NCBI RefSeq assembly: GCF_016906535.1
Contig: NC_057381.1
Span: 806,001-870,000, forward strand
Source of the DNA: Rhizoctonia solani
Lineage: Eukaryota > Basidiomycota > Agaricomycetes > Cantharellales > Ceratobasidiaceae
Direction: 5' to 3'
Length of the DNA: 64,000 nt
This document shows, piece after piece, positions 35,605-46,300 of this stretch (the stretch's first letter is position 1; each line of letters opens with the position of its first letter). The translations under genes and the position numbers were made by a program. Below the pieces are notes generated by a model. The model searched no databases. It saw nothing but the letters and a program-made list of their open reading frames with translations, and had not been told where the DNA came from.

Positions 35605-37127
35605 CTACAAATCAAGAAAATCGCCGGCTTGGCTACCATCATAGCGTTTCAATTCAACCGCGGTAGGCAATCCGATTACATCCTTGCCTCCCAGAATACC
35701 CAATGTACGAATAGGAAGTCCTGCTTCCTGTCGACGATGCAAGATGTTCCCAAGTTCTTTGGGAAATACCGAATTTTGAATAAACAAATGGGTCAAACTG
35801 GACGAACATCGCGGTGCCCTGTCTAAAACTGCAATATCTTCACTAAGTATTCTTAAATGTGTCAACGATGGTAGCGCGGTAAGCATGGATTCCGCCATGT
35901 ACAGCCGGCTATCCTTTGGGAGAGGAAATATAGCACCAAGGTAACGCAGCGCAGGGTATAGCAACTTGGATGATGGGTTCGACTCGTTCGTATTCGCTCG
36001 ATTGAATTTGTAACCAGTAGATATAACGTCAACAAGTTCTTCGTTGGCGGTGTTGGGGACTACGGAAGGTGCTATAAGGATCAATTGATTTAATCCAGGT
36101 GCATCGATCGACTGGAGAAACCGGTTCATCCATCTAAGCCCCATGCCACCACTAGAGCTGTAAAGGTCCGTGACCATCAATTTCAACCTGCGAAGGAAGG
36201 AAAAAGTCACAGGTGTGATGGTGGACCATGACTTTGAATCGTCATCTTGAAAGTATGTATGCTCGTTCAACGATACCTCTTCTAAACTGGGGTGCGATGA
36301 GAGCAGGAGAGCAAATGCGTCTGGCGCGTAATGGCCTAGCCCGGCTTCCACGAGATGTAATCGCGTAAGCCGAGTGAACGATATGGGAGGGTTGCGTTCA
36401 AACAAATGGGCTAGATGCACCCTTTTGAGCACAACAGAACTCAACCCAGGGAGGGACAAGTTTGATAGTGTGGGCTGGTCGGTGAGGAAAGGGACAGAGC
36501 TTGGCCGACGATTGGGATGTGATTCCGCAAAGTACCTGTGTGTTTGCGTTGCGCAGAAAATAGATTCCAGATTGGGAGTTGGGTACGAGGCCAAGTGTTC
36601 AATTAAATGTGGAAAGACTTCAAAATCGCTCACACGAATGACAAGTGCCTTCCAGCGATGGGTGCCGATACCTCTGTTTTCCAAAGATTTCAATAAGCGC
36701 TTCCAGATGACGACGGTAAGCTTTTGCCTAGAAGAAGTGACATTGAGAGTGATGGGCGCATTCTTGGCGCGGGTTATACACAGGTCGGCGAATGAAGAAA
36801 GTGGAAAGGCCTTGATATAGATGTGAGCCCACAACAAAGGGTTGTTGAGACATGTGCGCCGCCATTGACTACAAACTTGCTGTAGTATAAATGTAAGATA
36901 AGCTTCTCTGAATGGGTACATCACCTCACCGAAACCATATGCACGAAATGGATGGGCGGAAACTCTACCGAACCCGCATGCATTGGAGAATTAATGATCG
37001 TAAATACTTCAATCAACAAGTCTTCAGGAAGTCGGCTGACGGCCTGTAGACTGTTCCTATGCTTTCTGAGCTCAATACTGTCTTTATTAATCTCTCCTAG
37101 CGCATCATGAGCAATAGAATCAGACAT
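35605..37127 (-). CDS. F-box protein with leucine-rich C-terminal part (copy 2)
   Basis: Exons 36930-37127 and 35605-36879 close to 490 residues. The F-box reads VSRLPEDLLIEVFTII in exon 1 and HMVS/QVCSQWRRTCLNNPLLWAHI across the joint. Leucine-rich stretches follow (FTRLTRLHLVE, HPSLEEVSLNE, LPSLTHLRIL, CSSSLTHLFI). The layout matches copy 1, but outside the F-box the two have drifted far apart. It is expected to be an SCF adaptor; its target cannot be read from sequence. It is divergent from the mL40 gene with only about 100 bases between start codons. Confidence 0.82.
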
Positions 37128-37230
37128 CCTTCTCGGAGGTGGTCAAGGCCATTATGACGCCTATCATGTGACTTTACTCGAATCTAAGCGCCGCAGATAC
37201 TATTTTTAATTAATCTCGACCACTCCCACC

Positions 37231-37800
37231 ATGCGCCTTTCCATCCGTCCCTCGATCCTTCCCCGAACCACATTCTTAAAATCCTATGCGACTGCACCCC
37301 AGGGCAGAGGTGGAAGGCCTGAAGCAGCTCCTCCTGACCCACGCAACGACATTATAAGACGTACATTGTACCCCGAACGCACACCGGATGTCACGGGACT
37401 CGCATCCTCCCCAACAGGGATCCACAGACCGGACGTGGAGCTCGCGCTGGAACGAGCGATCCCTTCTGCCGAGGCGCATGAAACGATCGAGCGCGCTTGG
37501 AAGTTGCACCAGCGACAGGTTCGGGAGCAGCGCGAGGCCGAGTTGAAGCGCAAGTACGAGTCAATGAGGCGAGCTGTGGAGGTGTTGAAGGAATTAGATC
37601 CTGTTAGCTATGCAGAAGCCACCAGGGGTGTTGATTCACGCCGGTTGAGTGAGGCGGAGAGAGAGAGAATCAAGGGAATGAAAAGGGGTGCTAGGAAAAA
37701 GGCTGAGAGTCGGGTGGAAGGATTGTTTCCTCGTGAGATGAGGATGCCGACCGATACACCAAGTCGAGATGGTTGGAATCACGGATGGACAGCGTTGTAG
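37231..37800 (+). CDS. Mitochondrial large-subunit ribosomal protein mL40 (MRPL28 family)
   Basis: A single exon of 189 residues. The N-terminus (MRLSIRPSILPRTTFLKSYA) is a typical mitochondrial presequence. The family core is clear: SPTGIHRPDVELALERAIPS, AHETIERAWKLHQRQ, a charged helical stretch (KRKYESMRRAVEVLKELDP), then GLFPREMRMPTDTP and a WNHGW end. It should be part of the mitochondrial 54S subunit. No intron is present, unlike most neighbours. Confidence 0.9.
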   Translation: MRLSIRPSILPRTTFLKSYATAPQGRGGRPEAAPPDPRNDIIRRTLYPERTPDVTGLASSPTGIHRPDVELALERAIPSAEAHETIERAWKLHQRQVREQREAELKRKYESMRRAVEVLKELDPVSYAEATRGVDSRRLSEAERERIKGMKRGARKKAESRVEGLFPREMRMPTDTPSRDGWNHGWTAL

Positions 37801-38347
37801 TAGGTACTCACTGATTCTATCGTATATATGCACGACCAACCCTCATTATGTAGACTTTCTGGGCCACTGCAAATTTCCCCACCCGAGTCCCCCGTAAATT
37901 TATCGCCTTTCCCTTCTCGCCAGACTGAATCTAAAAATCATTTCCTATGCATTCATCACAAACAACCAAAATCGTTAGCTACAAAACCAAGCAAACTGGG
38001 TCTGAAGGGAGACCTCCAAAAAAATCTAAAGTGCTAGAGTACACGCGAAAGGCAAAATAAGGATGACATAGAACGAAAGAGTCAGATGGAGGGAGAGTTG
38101 TACATGGGATAAAGCCAAACTAAAAGGGTCTCGCATACAGTGAAAATTCAAAAGAGTTAAAGTGAGCGCGGAACAGAGATAGTGAGCGACGATGATGATG
38201 ATGAGGATGATGATCAAGGAACGAGAGAGCGGAGAAGAAAAAGTGTAGGGATCCAACCCTCCTCGCACCAAACAATGAAAAAAAAAAAACAAGAACAAAA
38301 CCACCACCACCATCCACAGCCCCATCAAACGCGGATCCTCCCCTCGA
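37801..38347. other. Intergenic between convergent genes
   Basis: 3' flanks of mL40 and of the four-motif protein. It holds a gatgatgat repeat near 38190-38214 and a poly-A run at 38279-38289. No gene seen. Confidence 0.4.
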
Positions 38348-40000
38348 CTAGACGCTTATGTCCTGCCCCTTGTCCTTCAAACTCTTCAACTTTCTCAACA
38401 AGTCTTGCGTCTCAGCCGCGCTCAAGCTTCCTTCCTCCTTATCTTCCTTGACATCACTCTCAAGAATGTCCAATACGGCGCCAAACAGATCCCGATAGCT
38501 TACGCCGAAAAAGTTACTCAACTTGGCCGCGCGTTTTCGGCGAGCGGCAAATTGGTTGCGCTGGGCTGCAGAATCGGATTCAGACGGGCCACTGATAATA
38601 TCGTAGAGACCTTCGAGTGAGTCACGGTCCGCGTTGCTCACAAAATAGGCGAGCGAATTAAACGAGGCACGGTAGCTTTGGTAGTGCGCGCCACCTCGAG
38701 TACCCTCAAGGGGCTTATCGTCTTCCTCGTCTTCTGCGTCTTCTGGCTCGGATTCGTGATCAGATACAGACTTGGACGGACCATCGGCCCCACTTGGAAG
38801 CTGGTACAACTTTTGGGGCGGACGTTCACCAAACATCTGTCTCGGCCGATCAGAAATCATATTTACCAGATATAGCGAGCAACTGACCTTTTCCATCTTG
38901 ACATTTCTCTTCACGGCCCTAGCCTTTTCCTCGCTGCTCATGACGCTCAAGTCGTTTATCCCCTCTTCGAGCAACGAATAATCCCCATCGCTCGCCCGTC
39001 GCTTCTTCTTCCCGCCAAACACACTCCCGGACTCTTCGTCTTCGGATCGCGCTCGGGGAAGACCTTGCTCGTAATCCCAAGTCTCCTGATTCATTCCCAG
39101 CACGAGATGAGCGGGGACGCGGGACCCGAGGTATCGATTCAACTTGGCCACCTTGGCACGTTTCGCCCGTCTCGAGAGCGCAGCTTCGTCCACTTCTTCG
39201 TCCCTTTCGGGCTCTTCTAGATCGACGTCGTCCGTTTCGGGTCTTGCAGTAGTCTCGGTCAGCGCCACCCTAAAGTCATCTCCGCTCCCAGAAGTCCTGA
39301 TATCCAAGCACCCGTCCGTTTGAAGGGCAGGCGATAGCGCCAGAAGCGGTCGCGAAGACAACGACGCTGTCGACCGATGCCCTTTTACATCAGACGATCC
39401 GCCAATCAGGATGGCCTCTCCCCGTGCAGAGGTAGGAGTCACAAGCGAATCCTCGCTCCTGGCCGCTCGAGACACCCGGTAAAACGCAGAGCCGGCTGTT
39501 CCTGACACAGGAGGCACATCGCCCAACATTTGCTGGATCTTGCGCGTCTTTTTGACCAATTCGGCTCGCTCCGCAGCCGTGCGCATATTCGAAGTCGACG
39601 GACGACCGGTCAACGACATCGAGGCCAGGCCAGCAGAAGGGTCCGAACTCGAGTGTTTTCGTCCATGTCCATGGGTCGGCTTGGGAAACGTGAGGATGGG
39701 AGGTGGTGAATGTAGCTCGTCTTCCGACTCGAGCTCGCGCGTTCGTCCGGCGGGACTGGGCGTACGGCCCATAAACCTATCCATACGTGCCATCAAGCCG
39801 CTCGAACCTTGAGATGAGGCTCGCGGAACATCCTCGGAACGACGACGCTCAGAGGACGGGGAAGATCGTTTGCTCAGTCGTCTGCCAAGGTTGCTCATCG
39901 AAAACGCGCTTGGTGGGGCGGTCGAAGGTAAAAACGATTGTTGGGTTGGGTCCGCGCCGGCTGTGGTGATTGGGGTAGGGTTTTCCGGGGAGGAGGACAT
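38348..40000 (-). CDS. Disordered protein with four K-xxx-LG-xxP motifs, function unknown
   Basis: Exons 38888-40000 and 38348-38836 give 533 residues; the 51-base intron (38837-38887) is in frame, so the frame stays open through it. The protein is Ser/Pro/Arg-rich at the N-terminus and acidic in the middle. A short motif occurs four times: RKIQQMLGDVPP, AKLNRYLGSRVPAHL, VKMEKMFGERPPQKL (made by the splice) and AKLSNFFGVSYRDL. A fourth-motif segment is followed by a helical, charged end. I do not recognise the family. The frame is open up to 40348, so a start further upstream (for example at 40120, MSAWEAD) is possible. It may also be the 3' part of the gene at 40439-42424, but I could not find a joint. 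Confidence 0.72.
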   Translation of the reverse strand: MSSSPENPTPITTAGADPTQQSFLPSTAPPSAFSMSNLGRRLSKRSSPSSERRRSEDVPRASSQGSSGLMARMDRFMGRTPSPAGRTRELESEDELHSPPPILTFPKPTHGHGRKHSSSDPSAGLASMSLTGRPSTSNMRTAAERAELVKKTRKIQQMLGDVPPVSGTAGSAFYRVSRAARSEDSLVTPTSARGEAILIGGSSDVKGHRSTASLSSRPLLALSPALQTDGCLDIRTSGSGDDFRVALTETTARPETDDVDLEEPERDEEVDEAALSRRAKRAKVAKLNRYLGSRVPAHLVLGMNQETWDYEQGLPRARSEDEESGSVFGGKKKRRASDGDYSLLEEGINDLSVMSSEEKARAVKRNVKMEKVSCSLYLVNMISDRPRQMFGERPPQKLYQLPSGADGPSKSVSDHESEPEDAEDEEDDKPLEGTRGGAHYQSYRASFNSLAYFVSNADRDSLEGLYDIISGPSESDSAAQRNQFAARRKRAAKLSNFFGVSYRDLFGAVLDILESDVKEDKEEGSLSAAETQDLLRKLKSLKDKGQDISV

Positions 40001-40438
40001 TGGAGAAGGTGAGGAGAAGAGGGGGTCGTGAACGTGCTGATATAAAAGCGAGCCCCCTGAAATACCTAGGACCCGAGCCGCCTGGATTGATTTGGTTATG
40101 TCAGCTTCCCACGCGCTCATTATTGCCAACTTGCAACGTTTCAGATGTGGCGTTTCATGTATTGGGAAGCTCCCGACACCCCACCGGCGGCCTGAAATGA
40201 CTGTTGGGTCCTCCCGCCGGGCCAACCGAACATATGTCACGTCTATGTCTATGTCATGTATATGACCGCCTGCCCCATCCAATAATCCAACCCAGCAGCC
40301 GCATGATTCCAGCCCAGCACACAACCGCAAATCCAAACTCCAATGCAAGGCGGCATATCACATTTCCAGATCCGATCCAGCCCAGACGTTGGATATGGAT
40401 GCAGGGACGAAAAAAAGAGAAAAGGAACACGCACACAC

Positions 40439-42424
40439 CTTTTTGAACGACGCACTTGGAACGTATGGAAGCGTGACCGATTTTGAACGTTCCCGGCCGT
40501 TGACGCTGCTTTTTTCAGACGACTCTTCCGTCACACTCTCGTCGTCTTCTTCGTCTCCGTAGGCCCCCGGGAGATGTACGTCGACCTCGAACCCGGGGCG
40601 CAGCCAACTCGATCGGGGCGAAACGGGTAGTAAAAGGTCGTCACGATCGTCGTCCTGGCTCGTCGCGCGGTGCAGCCCAATGGGAATACTCTCGGCCTCG
40701 GTTACGCTACGCGCGCTGGAGCCGCTGACGTTGGACGAAAAGGAAATACCGGAGACACGGTTGTTGGCAAGCGGACGCAGAAACGAAAAGTCGCCAAACG
40801 GATTGGAGAGCGTGGACAGGCGGTTGGAGCGGTCTTCGCTTGGGCGGGGGGACGGCCAGTCTTCCCGGATGGCGCTCGAATGCACACTTGTTGCTTTGCA
40901 CGATGGAAGGAAGGAAACTCGTTGGGGCGTTGTTGGGGGAGACTCGGCCTTGGTCGTATAGAACACGGTAGATTGGGGGGACTGGGGAAAGTTGGGTGTA
41001 GCCGTGGAAGGCGGGAGCGGAATCCCTACAGGACTCAATGGGAGAGAATACAAACTTGACCTGTGATGATCCAGGGACTGGCGACGAGGGGGAGACGGGA
41101 TCCTCAGGGTGGGCGTGTGTTTGTTGTCCTTGGGAGGTGGAGTTGGCGGAGGTGATTCCTGGATCCCAGACAAACTCGAGCGACGAGGTGGGGGCTGAAG
41201 GAGAACGGTTGGAGTCGGGAGAGTCTCCGACCTTTGTATTGAGACAGAATGTAGATCTACCGGCGTTTCGGACAGCGTATGTGTATGAACCGCGGCAGAA
41301 ACGGTTCTAACGAGAGCGCGGTTGCGGGGACGCGGAGGGGGCGGGAGCGAGACCGCATTCGAATCAGAGTCTAAAGCTAGGGGCCATGGGTCAGTGGGAA
41401 TCGATACGGGACAGCGAGATTGACTCACATTGGCGTGCGATGCCCGGCAAACTGACGCTCCTGGTCGTGCGAACGAGCGAGTTGAGGCGACCGTGAGTAT
41501 CCGATTCATCTTCATTGATATGTTCGAGCAACGAGCCCATGTCTCTGACAATCATCCGTGGTCGACGACGAGCGGTCGAGCGAGGGGGCAGAGCTGGCGG
41601 GGGGTTGGGTGAAACAGGAGAGATCGATCGAGGAGTGAATTGGGAGACCGAGCCGGGTGTACCTGGACATAGAATACTCGGGCCGGATGCTTCGTTGGAA
41701 GGAAGTCGCAATGTGCTATTATTGCCCGATGCGGATGGTTGAATAATCTGCAGTGGCGGAGGAAGCGGGCGATGAAAGTTGGAGTCGGGTGGGGGAGAAA
41801 GAAGCTGTCTAATCTCATCTATCGAGTGCGAGTGCGCACGGGCTCTCTGTATTCGGTGGGCCCGAACAATCTGTGCTGTGCTCTCGTCCGTGGCCGACGT
41901 TTTTGTCGTCCGATTAGACCGCGGTGACATGGACACGGACCGTGTGTTCAAGCTGCCTGACTCGCTCTCAATCCCATCTATAACAACACGAGGGGGCTGA
42001 ACTCCATTCTCCTCTTCGCTCTCTTCCCCATCGCTAGTGTTGCTGTCGCTGGACTGGGCATCTGCATACGGATGGTGTCTTGTTTGCGGTGGTGTGGTTG
42101 GCGTTAGCGGTAGCACCTCGACCATCGGAGGCGAGTCGGGAACTGATGAAGTCGACACTGAACGTTGCTTATCCAAGCCGAACCTCCTCTTTGAGGGTCC
42201 GGCCCCCGGTGCCTGTTCTCCATTCCCGACGCCCGCCTCGTCGATCCGATTCAACATCGGTGCCGCTCCATACAATACACTTTGACTAGTCTTGGATGTT
42301 CGCAGTCCGCCTATCATATAATACTCAGCCTCCCAAGACAAATGAGAGACTGTATACTTGGAGACCTACCGTTGGGCGTGCGCTTAAGCCAAGGAGGCGT
42401 TTTTGTAAACGAACCCGTCGACAT
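40439..42424 (-). CDS. Large Ser/Pro-rich disordered protein, function unknown
   Basis: Exons 42370-42424, 41429-42310 and 40439-41376 close in phase from ATG at 42424 for 625 residues. The third exon ends at a GT before 40438 (SASFKK), and either reads on to a stop at 40358 or splices to an exon I could not place. The protein is rich in Ser, Pro and Arg with many SP and TP sites and runs such as PPPALPPRS and PPPTPPPKD that could bind SH3 or WW domains. RMIVRDMGSLLEHI is the only stretch that looks folded. No domain is recognised. It looks like a phospho-regulated scaffold, which is only a guess. Confidence 0.7.
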
Positions 42425-43372
42425 CACATACCACACAAGAAAGAAAGAGAGAAAAAAACAAGAATTAAAAGAAAGAGAAAAGCACGAGAGTGTCTCGGTC
42501 CAAACCGAGGTTATATGAGTCTCAGAGTCCCGACGGGGCGGAAGAACACTTTTGATCGCGTGGCGTGACGTACGCCCGGAGTTTCAAGATCTCTCGGGGA
42601 GAGAGAGGGACCTGACACCCCGCTCAATATAAATCCGCGCCCTCGAAAAAAAAAATGTACAATGTATGACGGATCCGAGTTGTCGACAAAGGAGCCACAC
42701 TTGTCCTAGGGGAGGGATAGGAAGAGGGGGAAAGTTTATATCGGCTAGCTAATCGTGCCCGACCGCTCGGTCCCAAGGTCCCATATACCCCCATCCTTTG
42801 ACTTGGCAATTGGCCACCAACCCCCCACTCGTGCGCATAATCGCAACGTGTGAGATTTTTTTGTCTGCGTGCTCTACTCAAAAGTTGTAATTTGAGTCCT
42901 TTGATTTTTAGCGAGCGCGGTTGTAATTTGGGGCAGCAATCCTGTATGAGAGGCGGAGACATATTGGGTAGATAATCCCACATTTTGTATCGGGATCGGC
43001 CGTGTACCGGAGTGGGTGGGATGCATGGAGTAAGTGAGCCGCTCATTGGACCACTGCCTCTGCTCATTAACTCGTCTCGAGCACAGCGTTTCAGGATGAA
43101 CCATCGACCACCCTTTGTAGCGCCCCCTATTCCGCATATAGGAACAATAATATAGCATCTTAACCTCAGTCCCCGAGAGGCTCAGCATTGCACAAAGAAA
43201 CCAGAGAGCCAACCTCGTACTTTCATTATCATCTTCATGAAATCTCCATACCAACGACGACCCGGTTTAATCATTTCCTAATGCGTCGACTCCACTTTCC
43301 ATTTCAACCACACAACACCGTTATATCCGATAGCGATACAAAGCAATATTTAATCTATCCACAACCGGGCCG
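42425..43372. other. Intergenic, no gene seen
   Basis: It holds the promoter of the Ser/Pro-rich gene at the left and the 3' flank of NTE1 at the right. There is a poly-A run near 42644-42653 and a purine tract near 42438-42490. No coding exon is supported. Confidence 0.4.
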
Positions 43373-46300
43373 TCATATACTGTTCCTTCTCAGACTTCGG
43401 CCCTTGCTCTTTTTCCCAGCCTTTCCCAAACCACGCACGTCGTCCCCACTCGTGACGTACCGCGATGGCAAACGGTTCTCGGCATCCCATTGATCGAGCA
43501 TATCCACGGCCGCACTGTATCCCACCTGGTAAATCTCATCATACCGTCCGAATTGGAGTGTTCCAAACTGCGTGGTGATAGCAAGGGACAGATGAGTCCC
43601 CATTCAGTTTCATATATCGTTCGTGTGAACAGGGTAAATGATTTCCCCATCCGGATGCAAGATTGGGCCCGAAATGGACCGAAGGGTCAATTCAGTATGT
43701 GGACTTGAATATTATGCGCATGTACGCACCTCATGAACCGGCATCTGCATGTAGAAGCATCCGGGTGTGATCTTGGCTTCTTCTAGCGTCGGAACGCTCG
43801 AGACGCTGGACATGGACGTGAGTAACCCTGAGGGGTCGTGATGCCGGCACAAAAAGAAACAGCGTACTATGTAAGCCTCCCTTGGATGTCCGTGATATCA
43901 GGTATATTCCTTGTCGAGCTGAATGGGTTCCATCGGTTGAGCACGACCCACCAACCAGAAACTGTATCTCCGTAATTGCGCGGAGAGTTGTCGTACAACT
44001 GGCGGGAGGTGTTAGTTTAAGTTCAGACCAAGGGTAATAAGGATACGTACGGAGCCTACGTCAACTGCGAACACTATACTGGCACCATGCGAGAGCATGG
44101 TCGAGACCGGTAAGTTGTCAACTATTTTGGAATTAGCCTCGTGTGGGGGAACGGGTCATGAGGCGAGGTGAGCAACTTACCGTACCCTCCGTCAACGAGC
44201 AAGGTACCATTATCACATAACGGGGGAAGGAGGCCAACCAAGGTCATCGATGCACCTGCAAATAAAAGATCAGCAATCACGATCAAAAGCAAGGTGACCA
44301 AACTCACGGATATACCTCCACGCATAACCAGTGTCGTGTATGTCCATTCGGGAAGTAATAATATTTGTTGTGTTGCAGAAGAATGGCAGCCACATGTCTT
44401 CGATATGCAAGTTTGAAAACGCCTACCAGGTCCAGACACGATCTTCAATCGTCGGACCCAGAGGAAGCAAAAAAAACGCACGAACCTTGTAGATCCCGCG
44501 ATTGAAAAAGTGGCCGGTAGTGTATGCAACGACAGGCCAAGTAACGTCCGAAAGAATTCTCCATACACTAGACATTCGTCCACTGAACTGTTTTGCTCGA
44601 AGAGCACTTGAGAGAATGTCGCCCTCTCGTGCATATAGTCCGCCGATAAAGGCACCAATGCTCGTCCCGCCAATGTGGTCAATCGGAATTCCCCTGTCCT
44701 CGAGAGCACGAATGACACCCTTTATCGACAACTATGCGTCAGCTCCTCACTCCATTCCATTGAAATGTCAACTCGCACCAAGTGGGCAATACCCCTGGCC
44801 CCTCCGCCACCAAGAACCAGCCCAACGGATTTTCCGCACAAGCGACGCGCGAGGCGAGAAAAATCGCTAAAATGCTTTGGGCGGTGTGGGCGAGTATTCA
44901 CCTGCGATCGCGTGTATTTTTGAATTTCGAGTTGAACTTTGTTCTTGATCTTGTTGAATGCAATGATCGCCGCTGCGTCCGTGTCCTGCATCTCTTGGAC
45001 TTCTGGTTGAATAAGTCCCTGAGAATTAGGGCTTAGTCGGAGACAATGTCGAAGAAGATTGTTTTGGATGGCTTACTGGCAGTTCGACGTGCGTGTGTCC
45101 ATGAACCCACGGTCTATTCTAATTAGAACAAACTCAGCCTCGGGCCCTGGGCACAGAAATCCATCATAAACTTACTTTAAGCCATTCACGAGTAGACCCT
45201 GGCACTATATTTTTATTTGGGTGAAGTAATACTAACTCACGCCTCGCAGTGGTCTTGGTACCCATGAGCAGGCGTTCGTACTCGCCCAATGTAGGGTCAT
45301 CGCCCATCCCAATAACCATAATGCTATCCGCCTAAGTCACGTACAAGTCAGCTTCAGGATTTTATGGCGCACCGCCCAGCTCACCTGCCGAATACAAGTC
45401 TGCGTCCAGGGTGAGCCAACCGGCGTATCCGCAACATACAACACAATCCGATACCGTTGTTCTTGTTCAGCGAGCCACCCCGCGGCCTTGAGCTTGCCGA
45501 GCTTCGTAAATGCGTGACGCCCAAGATGCCGTGTCACGGAGGCTTGAGTCAGGAACGACGTCGGTGCACCCATGTCTTCCAGTGCGGCTTGAAGCTTGGT
45601 CGCAAACACCACAACGGGCACATCACGGGTCGACGGAAGGATGCATACAGTCTTGAGATTTGGATTGTTGCGCCCGATTTCTTTGGACCCTATTTGCTGT
45701 CGAGGATTAATCGACGTTTGGTCAACTTCGTTCCGTACTCGGGAGGCGATCATTCGCAGCAGTCTGATGTTAAGAGTTCATCAATGTTCGACTAACGTCC
45801 TGTTTCATCGATACTCACTGGACAGTTGTTTGAGGGTGTCTAATGTTGAATTGTGAGCCACGCGGTAGTATCAGTGAGACAGCCTACGTACCGAATAGAT
45901 ATTGCGTTGAATAAAGACATTGGCATGCGAGCAAGCTCGGTATCACGAATTGCGTGGAGTGTCGTACGTCTACTAGAGCTTGTAATAACATCTAGCTCCC
46001 CAACCGTATCCCCTTGGCCGTACTCTCCGACAATGTCTACGCCTTCTTCTTTTTCGGTTAACGCTCGTAAACGTCCATTCAGGACCATATAGAAACTATC
46101 ACTCGGCTCCCCCGGTCTCCAAAGCACCTGACCGGCATCGACCTGTTGCCAATCCAGGGAAGCATCGATGTTTAAGACTGTCGGATTATTGTTAGTTTTT
46201 CAAATGTTCAAGTCGAGGACGGACCCACCCAGTGGAGAGAGCAGCGAAATCAATCGTTTTGCTAGAGTCAACAACACGATCGGACGTCTTTCCAATAGTC

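Noticed and set aside
40249..40455. Overlapping minus-strand frames after the SFKK exon
   Set aside because: Low-complexity reading through a likely intron; no stop-free link with family support.
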